64,000 bases of DNA from Paeniglutamicibacter gangotriensis Lz1y (GCF_000348945.1 NZ_AOCK01000001.1:248001-312000); one strand, 5' to 3'. Positions 44,609 through 54,235 are shown, numbered from the stretch's first letter. The notes: generated by a model not told the origin, from the letters alone. Translations and numbers: made by a program.

Positions 44609-46053
44609 ATGAATCGTGAGACCCCACGCCCGGAAGTGCTCCCCGCCCCGACACCACCCTGTCCGACGGACGCCCCAAATCCTCGCTGACCGCCGAGGAC
44701 GCAGGGATGCACAAGGGACTGAAATCCCGGCAGATCCAGATGATCGCGATCGGCGGAGCCATCGGCACCGGGCTGTTCATGCGCGCCCTGGGCGAACTGG
44801 TCATCCACCGCCCCTCTTCGGGATCGTTCGTCTCCTACGCACGAGAATTCTTCGGGGAGAAGTCGGCCTTCGTGACCGGGTGGCTGTACTGGCTGAACTG
44901 GGCCATGACCGCGATCGTGGATATCACCGCGATCGCGCTGTATATGAACTTCTTCGCCAAATACGTCCCCTAGATCGGCTCGGTCCCGCAGTGGGTCTGG
45001 GCACTTGCCGCGTTGCTGCTGGTGCTGGGCCTGAACCTGGTCTCGGTGAAGGTCTTTGGCGAACTCGAGTTCTGGTTCGCGCTGATCAAGGTCGTCGCGC
45101 TGGTCGCGTTCTTGGCCGTGGGCGTCTACTTCGTGATCTTCGGGTCCCCGATCCCCGGGCACGAGGTCGGTTTCTCGCTGATTGCCGACAACGGCGGGTT
45201 CTGCCCCAACGGCCTGCTGCCGGTGGTCGTGGTGATGCAGGGCGTGGTCTTCGCCTACGCGTCGATCGAGCTGGTCGGCACCGCCGCGGGTGAAACGCAG
45301 AGCCCGGAGAAGGTCATGCCCAAGGCCATCAACACCGTGATCATCCGCATCGCCGTGTTCTACGTGGGTTCATTGGTGCTGCTTTCGCTGCTGCTGCCAT
45401 ACTCCGCCTACAAGGCCGGTGAATCCCCGGTCGTGACGTTTTTCGGGTCCATCGGGGTCTCCGGCATGGACTCGATCATGAACCTGGTGGTGCTCATCGC
45501 CGCGATGTCCTCGCTGAATGCCGGACTGTATTCCACCGGACGGATCCTGCGCTCGATGGCATTGGCCGGTTCGGCCCCGCGCTTCGCCGCAAGGCTGAAC
45601 AAGCAGGCAGTGCCCTACGGAGGCATCGCGTTGACCACCGTGGTCGAGGGTCTGGGCGTGGTGCTCAATGCGCTGGTCCCTGCCGCGGCGTTCGAGATCG
45701 TGCTGAACCTGGCGGCGCTGGGCATCGTGGCTTCCTGGGGCGTGATTGTGCTCTGCCAGCTGGCCCTGTACCGCTTGGCCAAGCGCGGGGAATTGCAGCG
45801 TCGGGCATTCAGGATGATCGGCGCGCCCTACACCGGCTACCTGACCCTGGCCTTCCTGGTCGCGGTCATCGTGCTGATGGCCTTCGATTCACCGGTGGGG
45901 ACCTGGACCATGGCATCGATCATCGTCATCATCCCGGCCCTGGTGATCGGCTGGTACGCATCCCGCGCACGCATCAATGACATCGCCGCGGCCCGCGACG
46001 CGGCAGATGCCCGCCACGAGCTCTCACTCGTCGCCTCCGCACCTGAAGCGTAA
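44609..46053 (+). pseudogene. asparagine permease-like gene with three lesions
   Basis: An amino-acid permease of the AnsP/GABA-permease type, disrupted. From ATG 44609 the frame soon stops (44689), while the expected N-terminus ([20 protein letters not shown]) lies in another frame. After [10 protein letters not shown] the sequence jumps to [16 protein letters not shown], so about 25-30 residues of the first two helices are missing. At 44971-44973 a TAG interrupts KYVP*IGSVPQWVWAL. From 45013 to 46053 the frame is open (LELNLVSVKVFGELEFW-type to GWYASRARIND). It completes the asparagine operon but cannot give a normal transporter. Confidence 0.85.
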
Positions 46054-46094
46054 GCCGGAGAACTCATCGGTATTCGCTCGCAGCACCACGTTGA

Positions 46095-46127
46095 GCGCCC
46101 CCCGCAAGCACGTTTTGCGTGGGGCGC
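46095..46127 (+). terminator. hairpin after the permease pseudogene
   Basis: GCGCCCCCCGCAA (46095-46107) pairs with TTGCGTGGGGCGC (46115-46127) with one mismatch and a 7-nt loop; a T-rich stretch follows shortly after. Probable terminator of the asparagine operon. Confidence 0.65.
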
Positions 46128-46215
46128 GGTCGTTTCTTCGCGATGCCGGCGGCGCCCGACGGATTCGTCCGTGGATCCCGGTGGCCGTAGCGGATACTTT
46201 CCCTCGAGGCTCTGC

Positions 46216-46221
46216 TACCCT
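46216..46221 (+). promoter_or_regulatory. -10 element, leaderless start
   Basis: TACCCT lies 6 nt before the ATG of the membrane protein gene, with no ribosome site between, which fits leaderless transcription. Confidence 0.35.
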
Positions 46222-46227
46222 CGCAGC

Positions 46228-46953
46228 ATGAGGCACCCATCGAACGCTGCCGTGCCGCATCCGAAGCGACTCGAAGACCATATTGAAGCTAGGGATCCCG
46301 GGCGCGTGCAGGGCCCCGGAGGACCCCGGCGACCAGCTGAGGTGAACACTTTGCAGGGCATCGGGCCTGAAGCCACCGCCAGAGCACGCGAACTGGCCGC
46401 ATCCATCCAGCTGGGCTCCTGGCACTACAGCCTGCGGCTGGAGCGGACCGAAGACCGCAACTCGGTGATGAACAACGTGGTGGGCTTGGTCATTGGGTTG
46501 ATTGTCGCAACCGCCAGCATCGCTTTTATGCTTCGTGCACACCCCGAAGCCTGGGGGATCGTCTTGGTCGGCCTGGTGTTGAGCGGGGTGGGACTGGGCT
46601 TCGTGGCGGTCTGCGGCTACCGGCTGATGTTCAAGGACCGCGAAGGCATTCGCGGAATCCTGCTGGGCCATGTGTTCGACGCAGGGCTCATTTTTGAACG
46701 CACCCGGGGCCAGTGCCACGTCGTGCGGCTGGGGGATGGCATGCTGCGCCATGTCTCCTGGGACGATGGTGCCGATGACCGGCAACGGGCCCAACTATGG
46801 ATCACACTGCCCGACGGGCAGCTGCGTGGGATTGAAACATGGAACAAGGATGAATGCCTGCAGCTCTCGGCGTTGGCCACCCACGTGGGGCTGGGCGCCG
46901 AGCCGGAAACTATTGCGCCGCTCCACCCCGGGCAGGTCCCCGAACTGCTCTGA
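46228..46953 (+). CDS. membrane protein of unknown function
   Basis: A 241-residue protein with two adjacent membrane helices (VVGLVIGLIVATASIAFML and GIVLVGLVLSGVGLGFVAV, about 90-145) between soluble ends. The C-terminal part is mixed alpha/beta (GLIFERTRGQCHVVRLGDG, HVSWDDGADDRQRAQLWITL, GIETWNKDECLQLSALA). I do not recognise the family. The N-terminal 40 residues are weakly conserved-looking, so GTG at 46342 is an alternative start. Confidence 0.65.
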   Translation: MRHPSNAAVPHPKRLEDHIEARDPGRVQGPGGPRRPAEVNTLQGIGPEATARARELAASIQLGSWHYSLRLERTEDRNSVMNNVVGLVIGLIVATASIAFMLRAHPEAWGIVLVGLVLSGVGLGFVAVCGYRLMFKDREGIRGILLGHVFDAGLIFERTRGQCHVVRLGDGMLRHVSWDDGADDRQRAQLWITLPDGQLRGIETWNKDECLQLSALATHVGLGAEPETIAPLHPGQVPELL

Positions 46954-46983
46954 CTCCGAAGGGGCGGACCGGGCAAGAGGTGC

Positions 46984-47460
46984 CTAGATGCCCAACGATT
47001 CGCGCAGCCGGGCCACATGTCCGTCCGCCGCCACGTTGTATTCGGCATGCGAGATGACACCGTCACCGTTGATCACCACGGTGCTGCGCAGCGTTCCGGA
47101 AAATGTCTTGCCGTTGAACTCCTTGTCCCCGTATGAGCCGTATGCCTTGGCCACGGCGAAGTCGGGGTCCGAAAGCAACGGGAAGTTCAGTTCTTCGGCC
47201 TCGGTGAATGAGGTGAGCGCTTCACCCTGGTCCGGGGAGATGCCCAGCACCTCGTAGCCGGCGGCGCGCATCGAGTTCAGGTTGTCGCGGAAGTCGCAGG
47301 CTTCGGTGGTGCAGCCGGGAGTGGCGGCCTTTGGGTAGAAATACACCACGACGTTCTTGCCCGCGTAGTCGCTCAGTGAGACCTGTTTGCCCGCTGCGTC
47401 GGCGAGGGAGAATTGTGGTGCGTGCTGCCCAACGGCCAGCGGTGTTGATGTTTCAGACAC
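46984..47460 (-). CDS. bcp: thioredoxin-dependent peroxiredoxin (Bcp/PrxQ)
   Basis: A 158-residue peroxiredoxin. The peroxidatic Cys50 and resolving Cys55 are in KAATPGCTTEACDFRD, the atypical 2-Cys BCP arrangement. GTG at 47460 follows GGAG by 6 nt; an ATG 12 nt upstream has no such site. It reduces peroxides with thioredoxin. A palindrome like the iron/peroxide regulator boxes lies at 47488-47509. Confidence 0.9.
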   Translation of the reverse strand: MSETSTPLAVGQHAPQFSLADAAGKQVSLSDYAGKNVVVYFYPKAATPGCTTEACDFRDNLNSMRAAGYEVLGISPDQGEALTSFTEAEELNFPLLSDPDFAVAKAYGSYGDKEFNGKTFSGTLRSTVVINGDGVISHAEYNVAADGHVARLRESLGI

Positions 47461-47487
47461 GAGCGACTCCATTCATTTTCATATCCC

Positions 47488-47509
47488 GATAATTAATTTT
47501 CATATTATC
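47488..47509 (-). promoter_or_regulatory. Fur/PerR-like palindrome upstream of bcp
   Basis: GATAAT (47488-47493) and ATTATC (47504-47509) form an inverted repeat with a 10-bp AT-rich centre, 28 nt upstream of the bcp start. The hexamers equal the half-sites of the Fur box. The rest of the gap to 47767 shows nothing else clear. Confidence 0.45.
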
Positions 47510-47767
47510 GCCCTTCGGTCGGCCCAACAAGGGTTCGGGCAGAGCAAAAAACTTCCAAAACACACTCCTGTCGAGTGGGGAAAGCCTGGTGCCCCCATCG
47601 AATGGTGTGGAATTCGGCAAAAAATCACTCTGGGGGAGGATCCAACCGTCGGAGATCGCGGGTAGAGTTTCGAATGCCCGGCTGAAAAGTGCCGCGTTGC
47701 AGCCTTGTGGGAGCCATCGGATCACGGTGGAAACGCGGGGCCGGAAAACCATGAGGACACCCGCCAG

Positions 47768-49501
47768 ATGCTCTTAAAGCTCATACTTCGACATTCGAAA
47801 CCCTATAAGTGGTGGATTGTTGCCGTGCTGTTCTTTCAGCTCGCCACCACCATCGCCACCCTGTACCTGCCCAGTCTCAACGCACGCATTATTGACACCG
47901 GCGTGGTCAAGGGCGACACCGACTACATCTGGCGCACCGGTGGCGTCATGCTGGGCGTTGCCTTCGTGCAGGTCATTACTGCCATTGCCGCCGTGTACTT
48001 CGGTGCCAAAACCGCCATGGCCATCGGCCGGGACCTGCGCCATGCGGTCTTCGAATCCGTCACAGGGTTTTCCGCGCAAGACGTGAACAAGTTCGGCGCC
48101 GCCACCTTGATCACCCGCGGCACCAACGACGTGCAGCAGGTGCAGATGCTGGTGCTGATGGGTCTGAACTTCATGGTTTCGGCCCCCATCATGTGCATCG
48201 GCGGCATCATCATGGCGCTGCGCGAGGACGTCGGACTGTCCTGGCTGGTCTGGGTCTCGGTACCCGTGCTGCTGGTGGTGGTCGGCACCCTGGTCATCTT
48301 CCTGATGCCGCTCTTCCGCCAGATGCAGGACCGCATCGATGGAATCAACGGGGTGTTGCGCGAGCAAATCACCGGCATCCGCGTGGTGCGTGCCTTCGTG
48401 CGCGAACCGCATGAAACCGAACGCTTCGAGGAAGCCAACGCCAAGCTCACCCGCGTGGGTGTGAAGGTCGGCAACCTCTTTGTGCTGATGTTCCCGCTGA
48501 TCGGCATGATCCTGCACATCGCCACCGCCTCCGTGCTCTGGTTCGGCGGACACCGCGTGGAAACCGGATCGATGCAGATCGGCGCGCTGACAGCATTCCT
48601 GCAGTACCTGCTGCAAATCCTCATGGCCGTCATGATGGGCACCTTCATGGCCATGATGATCCCGCGCGCCATCGTCTGCGCCGAGCGCATCGACGAGGTC
48701 ACCACGATGGTCCCCTCCCTGTCGGACCAGAGCGAACACGTCGCCGAAATGGCCGAGCCCGGAACCGTCGAGTTCCGCAAGGTCACCTTCGGTTACCCAG
48801 GTGCCGAGGCCCCGGTGCTCAATAACATCTCCTTCACCGCCAAGCGCGGGGAAACCACCGCCATCATCGGGTCCACCGGCTCGGGCAAGTCCACGCTGCT
48901 GAATCTGATTCCGCGGCTCTACGACGCGAGCCAGGGCCAGGTGCTGGTCGGCGGGGCTCCTGTCACCGATTTGACCCGCGCCCAGCTGTCCACCGCCGTG
49001 GCCACCGTGCCGCAGCGCCCCTACCTGTTCTCCGGCACCGTCGCCTCCAACCTGCGCTTCGGCGCCGACGCGGCCACCGAAGAAGAACTCTGGGATGCCC
49101 TGCGCACCGCCCAGTCCGAGTCCTTCGTCGCCGCGCGCGAGGACGGGCTCGACTCGAAGATCTCCCAAGGCGGTACCAATGTCTCGGGCGGGCAGCGCCA
49201 GCGCCTGTGCATCGCCCGGGCCCTCGCCGCCAAACCGGCGATCTACCTCTTCGACGACTCCTTCTCCGCCCTGGACGTGGCCACCGACGCTCGGTTGCGT
49301 GCCGCCTTGAAGGAACCGACCCAGGACGCGGCGGTCATCATCGTCGCCCAACGCGTTTCCACGATCATCGCAGCGGACCAGATCCTGGTCCTTGACCACG
49401 GGGAGATCGTGGCCCGCGGAACACACGAGGAGCTCCTGGAGTCCTCGGAAACCTATCAAGAAATCGTGACCAGCCAGCTGGCAGTGGAGGAGGTGGCCTA
49501 A
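47768..49501 (+). CDS. ABC exporter, half-transporter with degenerate ATP site
   Basis: A 577-residue half-transporter: six membrane helices then a nucleotide-binding domain. Walker A is GSTGSGKST (about 367), the signature is NVSGGQRQRL (about 471), and Walker B is YLFDDSFSALD (about 494). The second Asp stands where the catalytic glutamate normally is, so its own ATP site is probably weak. It is followed immediately by a second half-transporter (stop TAA abuts the next ATG), so the two form a heterodimer of the BmrCD/TM287-288 kind, typically multidrug or lipid exporters. Confidence 0.9.
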   Translation: MLLKLILRHSKPYKWWIVAVLFFQLATTIATLYLPSLNARIIDTGVVKGDTDYIWRTGGVMLGVAFVQVITAIAAVYFGAKTAMAIGRDLRHAVFESVTGFSAQDVNKFGAATLITRGTNDVQQVQMLVLMGLNFMVSAPIMCIGGIIMALREDVGLSWLVWVSVPVLLVVVGTLVIFLMPLFRQMQDRIDGINGVLREQITGIRVVRAFVREPHETERFEEANAKLTRVGVKVGNLFVLMFPLIGMILHIATASVLWFGGHRVETGSMQIGALTAFLQYLLQILMAVMMGTFMAMMIPRAIVCAERIDEVTTMVPSLSDQSEHVAEMAEPGTVEFRKVTFGYPGAEAPVLNNISFTAKRGETTAIIGSTGSGKSTLLNLIPRLYDASQGQVLVGGAPVTDLTRAQLSTAVATVPQRPYLFSGTVASNLRFGADAATEEELWDALRTAQSESFVAAREDGLDSKISQGGTNVSGGQRQRLCIARALAAKPAIYLFDDSFSALDVATDARLRAALKEPTQDAAVIIVAQRVSTIIAADQILVLDHGEIVARGTHEELLESSETYQEIVTSQLAVEEVA

Positions 49502-51580
49502 ATGGCGAAACGTACCAAGGAATCATCCACGGCAGTCGTGGACAATCCCGACGGGATCGAGGAAGTCGACGAGTTCGATACCGCCGGCGCCTCCGACGTG
49601 TTCGGCGATGCGGCACCCGTGCGCAAGGCCAAACACTTCTGGCCCTCGGCCAAGCGCCTGGTGGGCTTGCTCGCCCCCGAAAAACTCGGCATGTCCATCG
49701 TCCTGCTCTTCGTCGCGGCAGGCGTCGTGCTGGCCGTCATCGCCCCCAAGATCCTGGGCAAGGCCATGGACGTGATCTTCGCCGGGGCCATCGGCGGGAA
49801 CATGCCGGCCAACGTGCCGGTGGATCAGGTCATCGCGCAGCTGCGCGACTCCGGGCAGAACGACCTGGCCGAGATGTTCTCGAAGATGGACCTGGTCCCG
49901 GGGGTCGGCATCGACTTCGAGCTGCTGAGCCGCTACATCCTGATCGTGCTGGCCATGTACTTCGTCTCCTCGTTGTTCATGTGGGTGCAGGGCTGGGTGC
50001 TGAACCGGCTGGTGATGAAGGTCGTCTACGGGTTGCGCCGCGACGTGGAAACCAAGCTCAACCGGCTGCCGCTGAACTACTTCGACACCCGCCAGCGCGG
50101 GGATTTGCTCTCGCGAGTCACCAACGACGTGGATAACATCCAGAACGCGCTGCAGCAGGCGATCAGCCAGCTGGTCCAATCCCTGCTCACCGTGGTGGGC
50201 ATCGTGATCATGATGTTCATCGTCTCTTGGCAGATGGCGCTGATCGCGCTGATCGCCCTGCCGCTGTCCGCCGTGGCCGCCGGGGTCATCGGCTCCCGCG
50301 CCCAGGGCCTGTTCACCGCCCAGTGGAAAAACACCGGTGCGCTCAACGGGCAGATCGAGGAGTCCTTCTCCGGACATGACCTGATGAAGGTCTTCGGGCG
50401 CGAAGAGGACATGCTCGAGCACTTCCGCACGAAGAACGAGGAGCTCTACAAGGCCTCCTTCGGTGCCCAGTTTGTCTCCGGGATGATCTTCCCGGTGATG
50501 AACTTCGTCTCCTACCTGGCCTACGTCGGCATCGCGGTGGTGGGCGGCCTGCGGGTGGCCTCGGGGCAGATGTCCCTGGGCGATGCGACCGCATTTATCC
50601 AGTACTCCCGCGAATTCACGCAGCCGTTGGGGCAGATGGCCGGGATGGCCAATATGCTCCAATCCGGTGTCGCCTCCGCCGAGCGCACCTTCGAGCTGCT
50701 GGATGCCGAGGAACAGGATCCGGATCATCCCACCGATAAGCTGCCGGCCCGCACCGACGGCCACGTCGAATTCCGCGACGTCTCCTTCTCCTACTCGGAG
50801 GACAAGCCGCTGATTGAGTCGCTGTCCTTCGAGGCGCACCCCGGGCATACCGTGGCCATCGTGGGACCCACCGGCGCGGGCAAAACCACGCTGGTGAACC
50901 TGGTCATGCGCTTCTACGAGCTGGACTCCGGGTCCATCACCCTGGACGGGGTCGACGTGACAGCAATTTCGCGTGCGGATCTGCGCTCCAAGGTCGGCAT
51001 GGTGCTGCAGGACGCCTGGCTCTTTGGCGGCTCCATTATGGAGAACATCCGCTACGGCCGGCTGGATGCCACCGACGATCAAGTCTACGAAGCGGCCAAG
51101 GCCACCTTCGTGGACCGGTTCGTCCGGGCCCTGCCCGATGGCTACGAGACGGTCATCGATGAGGAAGGCACCAACGTGTCTGCAGGTGAGAAGCAGCTGA
51201 TCACCATCGCCCGCGCCTTTGTGGCCAACCCGTCGCTGCTGATCCTCGATGAGGCGACCAGCTCCGTGGATACCCGCACCGAGCTGTTGGTGCAGCACGC
51301 CATGGCGGCGCTGCGCAGCGATCGGACCAGCTTCGTGATTGCACACCGCCTGTCCACCATCCGCGACGCCGACACCATCTTGGTGATGGAAGAGGGAAAG
51401 ATCGTGGAGCAGGGCAACCACAAGGTGCTGTTGGCCGCCCGAGGAGCCTACTACCGGCTGTACCAGTCGCAGTTCGCCGGCCCGGCCGAGGATGTCGATG
51501 CCGACCCCGCCACCGGGGGAGCCCCGGTGCTGACGGGCCTCGAGCCCAGTGAGACGGCTCCGGAGGATATCAAGGGTTAG
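49502..51580 (+). CDS. ABC exporter, partner half-transporter
   Basis: A 692-residue half-transporter. After an N-terminal hydrophilic segment and about six helices, the NBD has Walker A GPTGAGKTT (about 456), an atypical signature NVSAGEKQLITI (about 557) and canonical Walker B ILDEATSSVD (about 580). Paired with the upstream subunit, its Walker B faces that subunit's canonical SGGQ, giving one competent ATP site, while the SAGEK and Asp elements make the degenerate site. A loop in the extracellular/periplasmic part between the first helices is longer than usual. Substrate unknown. Confidence 0.9.
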   Translation: MAKRTKESSTAVVDNPDGIEEVDEFDTAGASDVFGDAAPVRKAKHFWPSAKRLVGLLAPEKLGMSIVLLFVAAGVVLAVIAPKILGKAMDVIFAGAIGGNMPANVPVDQVIAQLRDSGQNDLAEMFSKMDLVPGVGIDFELLSRYILIVLAMYFVSSLFMWVQGWVLNRLVMKVVYGLRRDVETKLNRLPLNYFDTRQRGDLLSRVTNDVDNIQNALQQAISQLVQSLLTVVGIVIMMFIVSWQMALIALIALPLSAVAAGVIGSRAQGLFTAQWKNTGALNGQIEESFSGHDLMKVFGREEDMLEHFRTKNEELYKASFGAQFVSGMIFPVMNFVSYLAYVGIAVVGGLRVASGQMSLGDATAFIQYSREFTQPLGQMAGMANMLQSGVASAERTFELLDAEEQDPDHPTDKLPARTDGHVEFRDVSFSYSEDKPLIESLSFEAHPGHTVAIVGPTGAGKTTLVNLVMRFYELDSGSITLDGVDVTAISRADLRSKVGMVLQDAWLFGGSIMENIRYGRLDATDDQVYEAAKATFVDRFVRALPDGYETVIDEEGTNVSAGEKQLITIARAFVANPSLLILDEATSSVDTRTELLVQHAMAALRSDRTSFVIAHRLSTIRDADTILVMEEGKIVEQGNHKVLLAARGAYYRLYQSQFAGPAEDVDADPATGGAPVLTGLEPSETAPEDIKG

Positions 51581-52011
51581 GCCCGAAGCATAGCTACCAA
51601 GCAGCTGCACGCAAGGGTGCGGGACCGATGGTCAATTCATTGCATCGGTCCCGCACCCTTGTCGTATTGGGCCCGGGGCGCTGGATCAAGAGCCAGCGGT
51701 GGTGCGGCGGGCACCATGGTTTCCTCGGATCTGGCAGTAAGAGTTCACCCTCCTGCCAGATCCGAGGAAAGTGATAGTAAGGAGCGGCCTTGCTATCACT
51801 TCGAAACCCGTCAAGGATTACCTGGGAACGTCCGGACCCCGACCGTTTAGCGAGTGCGCGCTCATGCGCAACCAGATATACCAGCGCCGGAACGTTCATG
51901 TCTTGGATGGCCTTGGCAGCGTGCGTGTGGCAAGCCGCCCTGACACCGAAGACGCGCGGCATCCCTGTTTTCACACTGGTGGCATCAAAATCGCCGCCTA
52001 TTCCTATGCGC
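51581..52011. other. intergenic region with three strong hairpins
   Basis: This 430-nt gap holds no gene I can support. Three hairpins occur in succession: 51612-51661 (19-bp perfect stem, 12-nt loop), 51720-51770 (18-bp perfect stem, 15-nt loop) and 51770-51800 (AGTGATAG/CTATCACT with inner AAGG/CCTT and one mismatch). The first suits a terminator for the ABC operon. The other two have no obvious reason and could be a small RNA or second terminator. Confidence 0.7.
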
Positions 52012-52017
52012 TAGGCT
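52012..52017 (+). promoter_or_regulatory. -10 element, leaderless start
   Basis: TAGGCT is 7 nt before the GTG of the acyltransferase gene and no Shine-Dalgarno sequence is present, consistent with leaderless transcription. Confidence 0.4.
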
Positions 52018-52024
52018 TGCGCAA

Positions 52025-54235
52025 GTGACAGTTCGAACCGGCTCCGCCCCGCAGCAAACCCCGCCCCAAACCACGACCGCGACGGCCGGTCGGCAGGACA
52101 ATAGCAACGGCTCCTCGATGGGGTTCCGGGCCGACATCCAAGGTCTGCGAGCGATCGCGGTGCTGATGGTGATCATCCACCACCTGCGCCCCGGCGCGCT
52201 GAGCGGCGGATTCATCGGCGTCGACATGTTCTTCGTGATTTCCGGGTATCTGATCACCGCGCACCTGTTCCGCGAAATGCGCGCCACCGGCACCATCAAA
52301 CTTGCCACCTTCTGGGCCAGGCGCATCCGGCGGCTGCTGCCGCTGGCCTTCACGGTGCTGCTGGCCGGTGCCGGAGCGGTGTACTTCTTGATCCCCGCCA
52401 CCGAACACGGCACCATGTTCAAACACATCGCCGCGGCAGGCCTGTACGTGGAGAACTGGGCGCTGGTTGCCGACGCCACCGACTATTCCGCCGCAGGACA
52501 AATGGCCACCGTGGTACAGCATTACTGGTCACTGTCCGTGGAGGAACAGTTCTACCTCGCCTGGCCGCTGCTGCTGGTGGGCGCCGGGTTCCTGGCCGGG
52601 AAGCTGGTGCCCCGCTTCGGGAAACGCACCAGCATCGGGCGGCACACCTTCGCCGGGATCGGCACCCGCAGGCTCTTCCTGGTCGTCATCGGCGCCATCA
52701 TGCTCCTGTCCTTTGCCTACGGACTCTGGGTCACCGCCGCCAGCCCGCAAGCTGCCTACTTCGATACCGCAGGCCGCGCCTGGCAGTTTGCCGCCGGCGG
52801 CGTGGTCGCGTTGCTCTGCGTCAACCGCGGTATCGGCGGTGCGCCAGGGTTCCTGCTGGGCTGGAGCGGCATCGGACTGCTGATCGCAGGTGCGGTGCTG
52901 ATCCCCACCGAGACCCGCTTCCCCGGCACCATGGGCCTGGTCCCGGTGCTCGGGACCGCAGCGGTACTGGCGGCGGCCGGCACTTACCGGCCCGGGCTGC
53001 GCTTCTTCTCCCACTCCACCTGGCTGTCCATCTGGCCGATGCACAAGGTCGGGGACCTGAGTTACGGCGCCTACCTGTGGCATTGGCCGCTGATCATCGT
53101 CGCCCCGTTTGTGCTGCACGCCGAACCCAAGTGGTACCACGAGGCCGGCATCCTGGCGCTGACCTTGGCCCTGGCCTGGGCCTCCCAGCTGCTCATCGAG
53201 GACCCACTGCGCTTCGGAGCGTGGCTGAAACCGGTGCGCAACGCGTTCATCTTCGCCCTGGCCGGGATGCTGGTGCTGGCTTCGGTGTCCTGGGCAGGCA
53301 CCGCCGCCTCGGCGCAAAGCGCCAACCTGCCCCGGATGGATGCGGGTTCCACGTGCTACGGCGCCGGTTCCCTGGAGCACCCGCAAGACTGCCAGCCGGT
53401 GGCCTCTCACTTCGCGCCCTGGCCCTCGGCCGTCGCGGTCTCCCAGCAGGTGCGTGCTGCCTTGTACCCGGGCTGCGAAACCGACACGCTGCAGGTGGGC
53501 GAGTCCAGCTGCAAGCTGGGAAACAGCACAAACCCCACGCTGCGTGTGGCAGTGGTGGGGGACTCGCACGCCTCGGCCTGGCTGCCGGCGTTGGTAAAAA
53601 TCGCCACGCAGCGCGACTGGGAAATCACCACCCACATCCGCTCGGGCTGCTCGCCGTCGGTCGCGAAGCTCAAGGGCTCGGATCAGCTCAGTGCCGCCGC
53701 CGAACGCCTGTGCACCGAATCGGTGCGGGCGCTGGGCCCAAAGCTCGCAGCCGATCCCGAGCTTGACGCGGTCATCGTCGCGGCGCAGGGCAACAAACGT
53801 TCCTGGGTCTCCTCCCCGGGCTACGAGTTCAGCGACCCTGCCACCGAGGGCTTCACCAGCCTGTGGCAGCAGTGGAGCGATGCCGGCAAGAGGGTCGCGG
53901 TGATCGATGAGGTGCCGCGGCTGGGCAACAAGAACATCCCCACCTGCGTCGCGTCGAACCCCGAAGACCCGCTGGCCTGCGCGGTGAGCCGCAAGCAGGG
54001 CCTGTCGATCAGGCACAACCTGGGTAAGGCACTTCAAAGTGACAGTGCTCCGGCCGGCATCGTGCGGGCGGATCTGACCGATTCGATCTGCTCGGAGGAA
54101 ACCTGCTTCGCCGTCATCGGCTCGCTGATCACCTACTACGACCAGTCGCACCTCTCCCATGACTTCTCCGCCTCGCTGGCTCCGATGCTGGCCCAGCAAC
54201 TGGGCCGGGACCCGGCCTTCGCCGCCGGTGACTGA
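52025..54235 (+). CDS. acyltransferase-3/SGNH-hydrolase membrane protein (OafA-like)
   Basis: A 736-residue protein. Residues about 33-400 are an acyltransferase-3 domain with ten helices (FRADIQGLRAIAVLMVIIHH, GGFIGVDMFFVISGYLI, WSLSVEEQFYLAWPLL). Residues about 440-730 form a secreted SGNH domain with VVGDSHASAW near 512 (nucleophile Ser) and DQSHLSHDF near 704 (Asp-His). Such fusions O-acetylate cell-surface polysaccharides or peptidoglycan. The GTG start gives a 31-residue hydrophilic lead; ATG at 52118 is an alternative. Confidence 0.88.
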   Translation: MTVRTGSAPQQTPPQTTTATAGRQDNSNGSSMGFRADIQGLRAIAVLMVIIHHLRPGALSGGFIGVDMFFVISGYLITAHLFREMRATGTIKLATFWARRIRRLLPLAFTVLLAGAGAVYFLIPATEHGTMFKHIAAAGLYVENWALVADATDYSAAGQMATVVQHYWSLSVEEQFYLAWPLLLVGAGFLAGKLVPRFGKRTSIGRHTFAGIGTRRLFLVVIGAIMLLSFAYGLWVTAASPQAAYFDTAGRAWQFAAGGVVALLCVNRGIGGAPGFLLGWSGIGLLIAGAVLIPTETRFPGTMGLVPVLGTAAVLAAAGTYRPGLRFFSHSTWLSIWPMHKVGDLSYGAYLWHWPLIIVAPFVLHAEPKWYHEAGILALTLALAWASQLLIEDPLRFGAWLKPVRNAFIFALAGMLVLASVSWAGTAASAQSANLPRMDAGSTCYGAGSLEHPQDCQPVASHFAPWPSAVAVSQQVRAALYPGCETDTLQVGESSCKLGNSTNPTLRVAVVGDSHASAWLPALVKIATQRDWEITTHIRSGCSPSVAKLKGSDQLSAAAERLCTESVRALGPKLAADPELDAVIVAAQGNKRSWVSSPGYEFSDPATEGFTSLWQQWSDAGKRVAVIDEVPRLGNKNIPTCVASNPEDPLACAVSRKQGLSIRHNLGKALQSDSAPAGIVRADLTDSICSEETCFAVIGSLITYYDQSHLSHDFSASLAPMLAQQLGRDPAFAAGD

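Noticed and set aside
47774-49459. A 561-codon antisense frame opposite the first ABC subunit
   Set aside because: Same reason: composition is that of a complement frame and no motif or ribosome site supports it.
49523-51610. A 695-codon open frame antisense to the second ABC subunit gene
   Set aside because: It is complementary to a gene with clear Walker and signature motifs. Long antisense frames are expected in GC-rich DNA. The translation is His/Gly/Gln-rich without any domain.
51594-51974. A 126-codon minus-strand frame in the hairpin-rich gap
   Set aside because: It runs across the inverted repeats, has no ribosome site and no recognisable family. The hairpins explain the structure better.
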